Source of the DNA: Streptomyces sp. HNM0574
GTDB lineage: Bacteria > Actinomycetota > Actinomycetes > Streptomycetales > Streptomycetaceae
DNA: 64,000 bases
Assembly (NCBI RefSeq): GCF_012726235.1
Contig: NZ_JAASAH010000016.1
Span: 62,001-126,000 of the forward strand
Direction: 5' to 3'
The notes beneath the pieces were generated by a model. That model saw only the letters and a list, made by a program, of their open reading frames with translations, did no database searches and was not told the DNA's origin. Below are positions 42,342 through 51,455 of the stretch, in pieces. Every line of letters starts with the position of its first letter. Within the stretch, counting starts at the first letter, position 1. Position numbers and translations under genes: made by a program.

Positions 42342-43961
42342 TCAGACTGCCCACCAGGTGCACGAATCGGGCGCGAGCAGGACCTGTCCGCCGTCCTCGG
42401 CCGGGGCGGAGGAGGCCAGCAGCAGCCGCCCGGGGGAGGGCAACGCGACCTGTTCGCCGAGGGTGTTGAGCAGACAGCGGAAGCCGGGACGGGCGAGGCC
42501 CAGCACCCCCTCGGGTGCGTCGGCCCACTCCATCGACCCGTCGCCGAGGCCGGGGAGTTGGCGGCGCAGCCGCAGCGCCGTGCGGTACAGCTCCAGCGTC
42601 GAGCCGGGGTCGCCGGTCTGCGCCTCGACGGAGAGTTCGCCCCAGCCGCCGGGCTGCGGCAGCCAGCTGCCGCCGTCGCCGAAGCCCAGGCTGGGGCCGC
42701 CGCGGGTCCAGGGCAGCGGGACGCGGCAGCCGTCGCGGAAGCCGTCCTGGCCCTCGCCGCGGAAGAAGGCCGGGTCCTGGCGCACCTCGTCGGGCAGGTC
42801 GGTGACCTCGGGCAGGCCGAGTTCCTCGCCCTGGTACAGGTACGTGGAGCCGGGCAGCGCGAGCAGCAGCATGGTGGCGGCGCGGGCGCGGTCCAGGCTG
42901 CCGAGGCGGGTGGTGTGGCGCACCACGTCGTGGTTGGAGAGGACCCAGGTGGTGGGGGCGCCGACGGAGGTGGTGGCGGCCATCGACTCCTCGATGACCT
43001 CGCGCATCCTGACCGCGTCCCAAGGGCAGCGCAGCAGGTGGAAGTTGAACGCCTGGTGCAGCTCGTCGGGGCGTACGTACAGCGCGAGGCGGCCGGAGTC
43101 GGGGGCCCAGGCCTCGGCGACGCCGATGCGTTCGCCGTCGTAGGAGTCGATGACGCGGCGCCAGGAGCGGTGGATCTCGTGCACGCCGTCCTGGTCGAAG
43201 AACGGCAGCCGCTGGTTGCCGATGAGTTTGGCCTGTTCGCGGTGGCCGATGTCGGGCAGCCCGTCGGCCTTGACCATGCCGTGTGCGACGTCGATGCGGA
43301 AGCCGTCGACGCCGAGGTCGAGCCAGAACCGGAGCACGGACGCGAACTCCTCGCGGACCTGCGGGTTCTCCCAGTCCAGGTCGGGCTGCTCGGGCGCGAA
43401 GAGGTGGAGGTACCACTCCCCGGCGCGCGCGCCTTCGGTGACGCGGCTCCAGGCGGGGCCGCCGAAGATGGACTCCCAGTCGTTCGGGGGGAGTTCGCCG
43501 TCCGGGCCCTTGCCGGCGCTGAAGTGGTAGCGGGCCGCGGCCTCCTCGTCGCCGGCGAGCGCCCGCCGGAACCAGGGGTGCTGGTCGGAGGTGTGGTTGG
43601 GCACGATGTCGACGATGACGCGCAGCCCGAGCCGGTGTGCCTCGCGGACCAGGTCGTCGGCGTCGGCGAGGGTGCCGAACCGGGGGTCGACGGCGCGGTA
43701 GTCGGCGACGTCGTAGCCGCCGTCCGCCTGCGGCGAGGCGTAGAACGGGGTGAGCCAGACGGCGTCGACGCCGAGGCTCGCGAGGTGCGGCAGGCGGGCG
43801 CGGATGCCGGGCAGGTCGCCGATGCCGTCGCCGTCGCTGTCGGCGAACGAGCGTACGTACACCTGGTAGATGACGGCCTCGCGCCACCAGCGGGACGGCG
43901 GGGCCGGCGTGCCGGGGGCGGGCTCGGTGCGGGGGCCGGGGGTGACGGCGTGCTGGGTCAT
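42342..43961 (-). CDS. aglA: GH13 alpha-glucosidase
   Basis: 539 residues, no signal peptide, so cytoplasmic. The GH13 motifs are present: DIVPNHTS, GFRIDVAHG (nucleophile Asp), GVAEAWAPD (acid/base Glu) and WVLSNHDVVRH (transition-state Asp). Oligo-1,6-/alpha-glucosidase-type sequence such as LPGSTYLYQGEELGLPEV follows. It hydrolyses maltose and maltodextrins taken up by MalEFG. The ATG at 43961 with GGGGAC upstream is preferred over an ATG four codons earlier. Divergent from malE; shares the operator region. Confidence 0.9.
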   Translation of the reverse strand: MTQHAVTPGPRTEPAPGTPAPPSRWWREAVIYQVYVRSFADSDGDGIGDLPGIRARLPHLASLGVDAVWLTPFYASPQADGGYDVADYRAVDPRFGTLADADDLVREAHRLGLRVIVDIVPNHTSDQHPWFRRALAGDEEAAARYHFSAGKGPDGELPPNDWESIFGGPAWSRVTEGARAGEWYLHLFAPEQPDLDWENPQVREEFASVLRFWLDLGVDGFRIDVAHGMVKADGLPDIGHREQAKLIGNQRLPFFDQDGVHEIHRSWRRVIDSYDGERIGVAEAWAPDSGRLALYVRPDELHQAFNFHLLRCPWDAVRMREVIEESMAATTSVGAPTTWVLSNHDVVRHTTRLGSLDRARAATMLLLALPGSTYLYQGEELGLPEVTDLPDEVRQDPAFFRGEGQDGFRDGCRVPLPWTRGGPSLGFGDGGSWLPQPGGWGELSVEAQTGDPGSTLELYRTALRLRRQLPGLGDGSMEWADAPEGVLGLARPGFRCLLNTLGEQVALPSPGRLLLASSAPAEDGGQVLLAPDSCTWWAV

Positions 43962-44090
43962 GGAAGTCCCCATCGGGTAGCGCAGGCGGGTGGGTGCGGC
44001 GGAGCGTCGGGGCTCGGGGCGCCGGGCGCGCGGGACGGGTGCGTCCGTCACCGTCCGTCGCGGCGCCCTCACGGTGAACGTAGCAGCGGT

Positions 44091-44142
44091 GCAAGCTCTT
44101 GCGGAAGACGATGAAAGCTTTCTTGCAGAAAATTGCCGCAAG
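44091..44142. promoter_or_regulatory. LacI-type operators between aglA and malE
   Basis: GCAAG-CT-CTTGC (44091-44102) is a perfect palindrome. Further right, CTTGCAG (44122-44128) and TTGCCGCAAG (44133-44142) supply opposed CTTGC/GCAAG arms, with GAAAGCTTTC (44113-44122) between. This AT-richer patch is in the 301-base gap (43962-44262) between divergent starts. It fits MalR (41273) repressing both directions; binding of the second LacI protein is possible too. Confidence 0.75.
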
Positions 44143-44262
44143 GTCTTTCGGAGGCATGGCGCCGCTGTTACGTTCCTCCGCATCCGAACGCCGCCCGGTG
44201 CGGCGGCGGTTGCCTGCCCCGCCAGGACGGGGCCCGAGCACGGCAGTTGGGAGGGATCAGAC

Positions 44263-45525
44263 ATGCGGCGTGGCACAGGAGCGCTCGCGGTGGTCGCGGC
44301 GCTCGCGCTCACCGCCACCGCCTGCTCCGGCGGCGAGCGGACCGACAGCGGCAACGGCGAGATAGCCGGGACCGTCACCTACTGGGACACCTCGAACGAG
44401 GCCGAGAAGGGCACGTACCGGAAGATCGCCGAGGACTTCGAGAAGAAGCACCCGAAGGTCGACGTCCGGTACGTGCACGTCAACTTCGGGGACGCCAACC
44501 AGAAGTTCAAGAACGCCGCGGGCGGCAACTCCGGCGCCCCGGACGTGATGCGCACCGAGGTCGCCTGGGTCGCCGACTTCGCGCACCTCGGCTACCTCGC
44601 CCCGCTCGACGGCACCCCCGCCCTCCACCGGGAGGACGACTACCTGAGGACGGCGGCCGGCAGCACCCGCTTCGAGGGCAAGACCTACGCCGTACCCCAG
44701 GTGACGGACACCCTCGGGCTCTTCTACAACAAGCGGCTGCTGAAGAAGGCCGGGGTGGAAGTACCGGAGACCTTCGCCGAGTTGAAGAAGTCGGCCGCGA
44801 AGATCGAGCGGAGCACCGGCAAGAAGGGCCTCTACCTGCGCGGCGACGACCCGTACTGGTTCCTGCCCTACCTCTACGGCGAGGGCGGCGACCTCGTCGA
44901 CGCGAAGAAGAAGCGGGTCACCGTCGACGACGCCCCCGGCGCGCGGGCCTTCGCCACCATGAAGGACCTGGTCGACTCCGGCGCCGCCGTCACCGACAGC
45001 AGCGACGGCCAGGAGAACGGCCTCAAGGCGTTCCGCGACGGCGACGTCGCCATGATCATCGACGGCCCCTGGGACATCGCGGGCGCCCGCGCGGGCAAGG
45101 AGTTCCGCGAGGGCGACAACCTCGGCGTCGCCCCCGTCCCCGGCGGCCGCGGAGGACGCGGTTCCCCGCAGGGCGGCTGGAACCTCTCGGTCTACGCGGG
45201 CAGCGGAAACCTGCGCACGGCACAGGAGTTCGCCAAGTACATGAGCTCGGCCGAGGTGCAGAAGCGCACCACCGAGGAACTGAGCCTGCTGCCGACCCGC
45301 ACCTCCGTCTACGAGGACCCCGAGGTACGGAAGAACCCGATGGTGAAATTCTTCCGGCCCGCCGTCGACAAGGCCGTCCAGCGCCCCTGGATACCGGAGA
45401 ACAACTCGCTCTTCGAGCCGCTGCGCGGCCAGATGGACGCCGTCCTCACCGGCGGCAGCACCCCGCGCCAGGCCGCCGGCAAGGTCGGCGACGAGTACCG
45501 CAAGCTGCTCAAGAACTACGACTGA
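44263..45525 (+). CDS. malE: Maltose/maltodextrin ABC transporter substrate-binding lipoprotein
   Basis: 420 residues. ATG with GGGAGG 8 bases upstream. Lipoprotein signal with lipobox TATAC (Cys about residue 24), so anchored to the outer face of the membrane. The family 1 extracellular solute-binding fold is seen in TVTYWDTSNEAEKGTYRKIAEDFEKKHPKVDVRYVHV, then NKRLLKKAGVEVPETFAELKKSAAKI and VAMIIDGPWDI. It binds maltose or maltodextrins and delivers them to MalFG. No ATPase gene is present here; Streptomyces uses a shared MsiK-type ATPase encoded elsewhere. Confidence 0.92.
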   Translation: MRRGTGALAVVAALALTATACSGGERTDSGNGEIAGTVTYWDTSNEAEKGTYRKIAEDFEKKHPKVDVRYVHVNFGDANQKFKNAAGGNSGAPDVMRTEVAWVADFAHLGYLAPLDGTPALHREDDYLRTAAGSTRFEGKTYAVPQVTDTLGLFYNKRLLKKAGVEVPETFAELKKSAAKIERSTGKKGLYLRGDDPYWFLPYLYGEGGDLVDAKKKRVTVDDAPGARAFATMKDLVDSGAAVTDSSDGQENGLKAFRDGDVAMIIDGPWDIAGARAGKEFREGDNLGVAPVPGGRGGRGSPQGGWNLSVYAGSGNLRTAQEFAKYMSSAEVQKRTTEELSLLPTRTSVYEDPEVRKNPMVKFFRPAVDKAVQRPWIPENNSLFEPLRGQMDAVLTGGSTPRQAAGKVGDEYRKLLKNYD

Positions 45526-45536
45526 GGGACGGTTCC

Positions 45537-46556
45537 ATGGCAGTGCAGACCACCTCTGCGCAGACACCGGAGCCGGCCCCCGGGACGGCCACGGCGCGGC
45601 GCCCCGGCCCCGGCGCACGCCCGCCGGGCCCGGGCCCGCTGCGCCGCGCGCTCGCCACGCACTGGTACGCCTGGGCCATGGTCGCCCCGGTGGTGCTCGT
45701 CATCGGCGTCATCGTCGGCTACCCGCTCCTCCGCGGGGTGTACCTCTCGCTGACCGACGCCGACGAGGCCAACGTCGAACGCGTCATCGGCGTCAACCAC
45801 ATCCCCGCGACGTATGAGTTCACCGGACTCGACAACTACGTCGCCGTCCTCACCGACGGCGTCTTCTGGGACCGGCTCGGCTGGACCGTGGTGTGGACGG
45901 TGGCCTGCGTCTCGCTCACCTTCCTGTGCGGGCTCGGACTGGCCGTCATGCTGAGCCGGCAGGTCAGGGGACGCTCCTTCTACCGGGTCGCGATGATCGT
46001 GCCCTGGGGCATCCCCGCCTTCGTCTCCGTCTTCGCCTGGAAGATGCTCTTCAACGAGCACAACGGCCTGCTCAACCAGGTCCTGGACGGCGGCGGCATC
46101 GACGCCGTGCCCTGGCTCGGCGACCCGGTGTGGGCCAAGGTCGCCGTCGTCCTCGTCAACATCTGGCTCGGCGTCCCCCTGATGATCGTCGCCATGCTGG
46201 GCGCGCTCCAGTCCATCCCCGGCGAGCTGTACGAGGCGGCCGAGATGGACGGCGCGGGGCCCTGGCAGCGCTTCCGCCACATCACCCTGCCCGGGGTCCG
46301 CGCGGTCAGCAGCACGGTGATCCTGCTCAGCACCATCTGGACGTTCAACATGTTCCCCGTCATCTACCTGCTGACCAGGGGAGGCCCGGAGGACTCCACC
46401 GAGATCCTGGTGACCTACGCCTTCCGCCTCTCCTTCCTCAACAGCCCGCGCGACTTCGCGACATCCGCGGCCTGGGGCGTCCTCGTCCTCCTCCTGCTCG
46501 CGGTGTTCACGGCCTTCTACAAGCGCTCGCTGCGGAAGCAGGGAGAGGTGTGGTGA
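45537..46556 (+). CDS. malF: Maltose ABC transporter permease MalF
   Basis: 339 residues. A Pro/Ala-rich cytoplasmic N-terminus of about 35 residues precedes six membrane segments. The EAA loop that contacts the ATPase is ELYEAAEMDGAGPWQRFRHITLPGV. The start lies 11 bases after malE. Its stop overlaps the malG GTG (GTGA), so translation is coupled. Confidence 0.92.
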   Translation: MAVQTTSAQTPEPAPGTATARRPGPGARPPGPGPLRRALATHWYAWAMVAPVVLVIGVIVGYPLLRGVYLSLTDADEANVERVIGVNHIPATYEFTGLDNYVAVLTDGVFWDRLGWTVVWTVACVSLTFLCGLGLAVMLSRQVRGRSFYRVAMIVPWGIPAFVSVFAWKMLFNEHNGLLNQVLDGGGIDAVPWLGDPVWAKVAVVLVNIWLGVPLMIVAMLGALQSIPGELYEAAEMDGAGPWQRFRHITLPGVRAVSSTVILLSTIWTFNMFPVIYLLTRGGPEDSTEILVTYAFRLSFLNSPRDFATSAAWGVLVLLLLAVFTAFYKRSLRKQGEVW

Positions 46557-47389
46557 CGATGCGTACGACGAAGAGGTCCCCGCTCGCCTCGGCCGGGCTG
46601 CACGCCGGGCTGCTGGTCGCCACGGCCGTGGCGCTGTTCCCGCCGCTGTGGCTGCTGGTGACGTCGTTCAAGCCGAGCGACGAGGCGTTCTCCACCGCGC
46701 TGGTGCGGCACTTCACGTTCGCCAACTACCGTCATGTGGTGGTGGACACGTACTTCCTCAGCTGGTTCGGCAACTCCCTGGTCGTGGTGCTCGGGACGAC
46801 CGTCGTCGGCGTCCTGATCGCCGCCACCACCGGCTACGCCGTCAGCCGCTTCCGTTTCCCCGGCATGCGGCCGCTGATGTGGGTGCTGCTGCTCACACAG
46901 ATGTTCCCGATGGCGGTGCTGATCGTCCCGCTGTACAACACGATGGCGAGTCTCGGCCTGCTCAACCAGCCCGTCGGGCTCGTCATCACGTACCTGACGA
47001 TCGCGGTGCCGTTCTGCGCCTGGATGATGAAGGGCTTCTTCGACACGATCCCGGTCGCGATCGACGAGTCCGGACGCGTGGACGGGCTCAGCCCGTTCGG
47101 CACCTTCTGGCGGCTGGTGCTGCCGCTGGCCCGCCCCGGGCTGGCCGTCACCGGCTTCTACACCTTCGTCACCGCCTGGGCCGAAGTCGCCTACGCCACC
47201 GCCTTCATGACCGGCGAGGAGAACCTCACCCTCGCGGGTGGCCTCCAGACCTTCGTCAACCGTTACGGCGCGGACTGGGGCTCGATGACGGCGGCCGCGG
47301 TCATCATCGCCGTCCCGGCCGCGCTCGTCTTCGGCCTCGCCCAGCGCCATCTCGTCTCCGGCCTCACCGCCGGTGCGACCAAGTCCTAG
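46553..47389 (+). CDS. malG: Maltose ABC transporter permease MalG
   Basis: 278 residues from a GTG that overlaps the malF stop; an ATG two codons later is the alternative. Six membrane segments. The EAA loop is IPVAIDESGRVDGLSPFGTFWRLVLPLARPG. Partner of MalF in the same importer. The second LacI regulator starts 14 bases after its stop and is likely in the same transcript. Confidence 0.92.
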   Translation: MTMRTTKRSPLASAGLHAGLLVATAVALFPPLWLLVTSFKPSDEAFSTALVRHFTFANYRHVVVDTYFLSWFGNSLVVVLGTTVVGVLIAATTGYAVSRFRFPGMRPLMWVLLLTQMFPMAVLIVPLYNTMASLGLLNQPVGLVITYLTIAVPFCAWMMKGFFDTIPVAIDESGRVDGLSPFGTFWRLVLPLARPGLAVTGFYTFVTAWAEVAYATAFMTGEENLTLAGGLQTFVNRYGADWGSMTAAAVIIAVPAALVFGLAQRHLVSGLTAGATKS

Positions 47390-47403
47390 AAACCGGGCAG
47401 CAC

Positions 47404-48516
47404 ATGAACCACCCGACCACCCGATCCGGCACCACCGAACCCCCTGAACCCCCTGAACCCTCCGACCTCCCCGGACCCCACGCGCCCCCGCCCTCCGCCG
47501 CGCGCCTCGCCGACCTCGCGGCGCAGGCCGACGTCAGCGAGGCCACCGTCAGCCGGGTGCTCAACGGCCGCTCCGGGGTGGCCCCGGCGACCCGGCAGCG
47601 CGTCCTCGCCGCGCTCGACCTGCTCGGCTACGAGCGGCCGGTGCGGCTGCGGCAGCGCAGCGCCGGTCTCGTCGGCCTGGTCATCCCGGAGCTGACCAAC
47701 CCGATCTTCCCGGTCTTCGCGCAGGTCATCGAGGGCGCGCTGTCCGGGCACGGGTACACGCCGGTGCTCGGCACCCAGATGCCGGGCGGGGCCACCGAGG
47801 ACGAACTCGTCGACCAGCTCGTCGAACGCGGCGTCACCGGCATCATCTTCCTCTCCGGGCTGCACGCCGACACCTCCGCCGACCCGGCCAGGTACGCCCG
47901 ACTGGCGGGCAGGGGCGTCCCGTTCGTCCTCGTCAACGGCTACAACGAGGCCGTCGCCGCGCCCTTCGTCTCGCCCGACGACCACGCGGCCGCCGCGATG
48001 GCCGTGCGGCACCTGCGCGAGCTGGGGCACGCGCGGATCGGACTGGCCGTCGGCCCCGACAGGTTCGTTCCGGTACGCCGCAAGGCCGCCGGGTTCACCG
48101 AGGCGGTGGCCGAACTCGGGGTGCGCGGCGAGATCCACCACACGCTGTTCACCGTCGAGGGCGGCCAGTCGGCCGGGGACGCCCTGCTCGACCGGGGCTG
48201 CACCGGCCTGGTGTGCGGCAGCGACATGATGGCGCTCGGCGCGATCCGGGCCGCGCGGCGGCGCGGGCTGTCCGTCCCCGGCGAGGTGTCCGTCATCGGC
48301 TACGACGACTCCGAGCTCAACGCGTTCACCGACCCGCCGCTGACCACCGTCCGGCAGCCCGTACGGGCCATGGCCGGGGCGGCGGTGGAGATGCTGCTGG
48401 AGGCGATCGGCGGCAGCCCCGTCCCGCGCACGGAGTTCGTCTTCCAGCCGGAACTGGTCGTGCGCGGCTCGACGGGAACGGCCCCCGGCGCCCGCGCCGC
48501 ACCGGACGCCCCGTAG
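47404..48516 (+). CDS. LacI-family regulator, paralogue of MalR
   Basis: 370 residues. It has a Pro-rich N-terminal extension of about 30 residues not found in MalR. Then come the LacI helix-turn-helix (RLADLAAQADVSEATVSRVLNGRSGVAPATRQ) and a sensor domain that is nearly collinear with that of MalR (GLVGLVIPELTNPIFPVFAQVIEGAL versus GLVGLIIPELENPIFPAFAQVIAQGL). It likely arose by duplication and recognises similar DNA. Position right after malG suggests it tunes the same genes, or a second sugar operon. Target not shown by the sequence. Confidence 0.85.
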   Translation: MNHPTTRSGTTEPPEPPEPSDLPGPHAPPPSAARLADLAAQADVSEATVSRVLNGRSGVAPATRQRVLAALDLLGYERPVRLRQRSAGLVGLVIPELTNPIFPVFAQVIEGALSGHGYTPVLGTQMPGGATEDELVDQLVERGVTGIIFLSGLHADTSADPARYARLAGRGVPFVLVNGYNEAVAAPFVSPDDHAAAAMAVRHLRELGHARIGLAVGPDRFVPVRRKAAGFTEAVAELGVRGEIHHTLFTVEGGQSAGDALLDRGCTGLVCGSDMMALGAIRAARRRGLSVPGEVSVIGYDDSELNAFTDPPLTTVRQPVRAMAGAAVEMLLEAIGGSPVPRTEFVFQPELVVRGSTGTAPGARAAPDAP

Positions 48517-48603
48517 CCGGGCCGCCCCCACACCCCGGTCCGGTCCGCCGGAGGTCCGCCAGGGCCTCACGCGCCCGGCGGGCCGGGCCGGTCCCGGGGT
48601 CCG

Positions 48604-49296
48604 TCAGCCCAGCCCGAGCGATTCGAGGTGCCGGATCAGATCGCCGAACGGGCTGTCCTGCGGCTCCTGTCCGATCACCCGGAGGACGACGTCCCGGGTC
48701 TCCGGGTCGGTCGCCGAGGTGACCACGGCCAGCGCCATGAAGTCGTGCACCAGCTGCACCTCCAGCTCCCCGCGCGGGATCGCGCGCCCCTCCAGCCAGG
48801 TCAGCGCCGTCGTCTCGGCCAGGCCCACCCAGGCCCGGACGACCAGTGCGAGGCGCGGTCCGGGGGAGGCGATCTCCAGGTGCCGGAGCACCTGTTCGCA
48901 GGCGGCGTCCCGCACCTCGTCGACCACCGCGTCCGCCTCCGGCGAGCCGACGGCCGTACCGCCGCGCAGCAGCGCCGAGAAGCCGGGCCCGTGCTCGTCG
49001 ACGAAGTCGAAGTACCGCCCCATCACCCGCAGCAGCCGGGCGCCCAGCGGGCCCTCGGCCGGCTCGACGAAGCGGCGGGACAGCTCGTCGGCGGCGCGGC
49101 GGACGGCGGCCTCGTACAGGCTGTGCTTGCCGGGGAAGTAGTGGTAGACGAGCGGGCGGGAGATGCCGGCCGCGGCGGCGATGTCGTCGATCGAGACCTC
49201 CGACGGAGACCTCCGGCTGAACAGGTCCAGTGCGACGGCGATCAGCTGCTGCCGCCGTTCCTCGACGCCCATCCTCCGTCGTACACCTGTCGTCAT
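48604..49296 (-). CDS. TetR/AcrR family regulator
   Basis: 230 residues. TetR helix-turn-helix in the N-terminal part (RRQQLIAVALDLFSRRSPSEVSIDDIAAAAGISRPLVYHYFPGKHSLYEA, about 14-62), followed by a helical ligand-binding domain. The ATG at 49296 has AGGG upstream. No obvious target neighbour; the adjacent genes are a LacI regulator (convergent) and the sigma-like fusion protein. Effector unknown. Confidence 0.88.
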   Translation of the reverse strand: MTTGVRRRMGVEERRQQLIAVALDLFSRRSPSEVSIDDIAAAAGISRPLVYHYFPGKHSLYEAAVRRAADELSRRFVEPAEGPLGARLLRVMGRYFDFVDEHGPGFSALLRGGTAVGSPEADAVVDEVRDAACEQVLRHLEIASPGPRLALVVRAWVGLAETTALTWLEGRAIPRGELEVQLVHDFMALAVVTSATDPETRDVVLRVIGQEPQDSPFGDLIRHLESLGLG

Positions 49297-49382
49297 ACGG
49301 CAACCCTAACGAGCGATGCCGGTACGCACCGCAACGAGGGGCGGCTACCGGCCGGTTGACCGCGAGGGCCCCGGAGCGGGCG

Positions 49383-51392
49383 TCAGCGCAGCGGCCGCAG
49401 CTCGGTCCCGTCGGACAGCCGGGCCGTCACCCCGGCACGTGCCCCGGCCTCGGCGCGGACGGCCAGGGTCCGGCCCTCGGCCGAGCCGGTCACACCGCCC
49501 GTCGCGCGCACCGACCGCACCCGCTCGCTGCCGGCGGCGAGCACGTACCAGTGGTCGGCCCGCGACTTCCACAGCACGCCGCTGAGCACGTCCGTGCCGC
49601 GCGGCCCGCAGGCCGGGGTGCCGTCCGTGCGCACGGCCAGGGCGCCGGGCGTGCGCGGCTCGCGCGCGGGCGGCTGCACGGAGGTCTGCACCCGCGCGCC
49701 CGTCCCGCGCCAGGTCTCGCCGCGGGTGCACAGCCAGGCGGCGGTGCCGCCGTTCTCCGGCAGCCGCTGCCGCGCGAACTCCCAGAGGTTCACGGCCTTC
49801 ACGCCGCTCCCCGCCATCGCCCGCAGATGACAGATCTCCCGCGCCAGCCGCCCGCGCGCCGTGCCGCCGAGCGCGTCCGACGCCGGAGCGGCCTGCGGGC
49901 TCCCGGCGGTCAGCCGTACCGGAGTGAGCTCGCCGAGGTCGGTGTACAGGTACGGCCGCGCGCGGCTCTGCGAGGTCAGCAGCAGGCCGGTCTGCCGGGA
50001 GCAGTCGCGCGGATCGTTGCCCGAACCGGCGAGCGCGTCCGTCACCCCGTCCGCGTCCCGGCGCAGCGGGGTGCCGCCGTCGTCCGGGTCGAGGAGGTCG
50101 GCGGAGGCGGCTGCGGTGATCCAAGGGGCGGTCAGATAGCGGACGTTGCTGCCGTCGCGGGAGAGGACGAGCGCGGCGGCCGAGGCGGTGTCGGCGAGGT
50201 CCGTACGGGCCAGGTCCAACGCCGCCGAGCCGCCCGTCGCCCCGTGCGGCTCCGCGTAGCGGGCCACCCGCAGCCCGTCGTGCAGCAGCACCACGTCCGA
50301 GCCGCCGGCCCGGCCCGCGTACAGCAGCTGCGGCGGTCCGGCGGGCGGTGCCGTCGAGGTGCCGCGGGTGGCGCCGACGGCGACGTCGGAGCCGGGGCGG
50401 GCCCATACGGCCAGGGCCCGGCGCAGCAGGTCCGTGTCGCGGGTGAGGCCGCCGCGCGCGGGCCAGACGGAGAAGTCCGAGCGGGACGCGGTCTTCCAGG
50501 CGGCGGCGGGTACGCGGGTCAACTCGCCCGGGTCGAGGGCCGATTCGGCCGCCGCGTTCCGCGCGTACCGGGGTGCCGCCGCGCCGTCCGGGCCCCAGGA
50601 GCCGCCCGTCAGGCCGGGCGGGCCGATGAGAACACCGCAGACGAGGACGGCGGCGGTGGCGGCGAGCGCGGCGCGGGTGTGCTGGCGGCGGCGCATCAGG
50701 TCCGTCGGCCGCGCCTGGAGCCGGCAGGGGTCGAACTCGGGGGAGGCCAGCAGCGGCCGGTCCCGGCTGCCCGCCGGGCAGGGCACGGCCGAGCCCTCGG
50801 CGATCGCCCGCTCGGGCTCCGGCACCCCGGCCGCGTGCAGCAGCACCCGGATGTCGCGGTCCGGCAGGCCCTCCAGCCCGCGCAGCGCGACCACCGCCCG
50901 CGCGGCGCCCGACACCTGCGACAGGGCCTGGACGAGGGCGAGTTCGTCGGTGCCGCCGGAGCGGGGGAAGAGCCGCAGCCCGACCACCCGGGGGAACAGC
51001 CCGGAGTGCGGCGGCAGCGGTCGCACCTCCCACGGGCCGAACCGGCGCGGCCGCTCACCCGACAGCGCCCGCCGCACCACCTGCGCCCGCAGCCACACGT
51101 ACGCGGGGTCGGCGCCAACTGCGGCCGAATTGTGGGCGGTTGGCGAGTCGCGGGGCGCCGGGAGCGGGACGTCCTCGGCGGGGACGGGGCGGCGCGGCAG
51201 CGTGCGCTGCACGAGCGCGTGCGCGCCGAGCGCCCGGCGGTGCCGTCCGAGCGTCGTCGGCAGGATCAGGTACGCCAGCCGGACCAGCCGTGGATAGTGC
51301 TCGACGAGTGCGGCTTCGGCCTGCTCGACGTCGAGCGGCCCGGCGGGCGCCGGAGGGGACGGGGGACGCGAAGTCACGTGCGGGACAGCCAC
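49383..51392 (-). CDS. Sigma-like/membrane/extracellular fusion protein, unknown function
   Basis: 669 residues from a GTG at 51392; a TTG at 51398 is possible and no Shine-Dalgarno is clear. Residues about 19-50 resemble sigma region 2 (EQAEAALVEHYPRLVRLAYLIL), and 148-197 resemble region 4 (DELALVQALSQVSGAARAVVALRGLEGLPDRDIRVLLHAAGV), with the usual helix-turn-helix core weak. A membrane helix (about 240-260) follows and then a 400-residue, mostly beta, extracellular part with Cys pairs. This reads as a degenerate ECF-type module fused to a membrane protein. Not known to me as characterised. Confidence 0.6.
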   Translation of the reverse strand: MAVPHVTSRPPSPPAPAGPLDVEQAEAALVEHYPRLVRLAYLILPTTLGRHRRALGAHALVQRTLPRRPVPAEDVPLPAPRDSPTAHNSAAVGADPAYVWLRAQVVRRALSGERPRRFGPWEVRPLPPHSGLFPRVVGLRLFPRSGGTDELALVQALSQVSGAARAVVALRGLEGLPDRDIRVLLHAAGVPEPERAIAEGSAVPCPAGSRDRPLLASPEFDPCRLQARPTDLMRRRQHTRAALAATAAVLVCGVLIGPPGLTGGSWGPDGAAAPRYARNAAAESALDPGELTRVPAAAWKTASRSDFSVWPARGGLTRDTDLLRRALAVWARPGSDVAVGATRGTSTAPPAGPPQLLYAGRAGGSDVVLLHDGLRVARYAEPHGATGGSAALDLARTDLADTASAAALVLSRDGSNVRYLTAPWITAAASADLLDPDDGGTPLRRDADGVTDALAGSGNDPRDCSRQTGLLLTSQSRARPYLYTDLGELTPVRLTAGSPQAAPASDALGGTARGRLAREICHLRAMAGSGVKAVNLWEFARQRLPENGGTAAWLCTRGETWRGTGARVQTSVQPPAREPRTPGALAVRTDGTPACGPRGTDVLSGVLWKSRADHWYVLAAGSERVRSVRATGGVTGSAEGRTLAVRAEAGARAGVTARLSDGTELRPLR

Positions 51393-51455
51393 GTTCAACT
51401 GAACGAGCGAACCGGAGCCCGGTCACCCTGGGGCGACCGGGCTCCGTGCGGCCCC

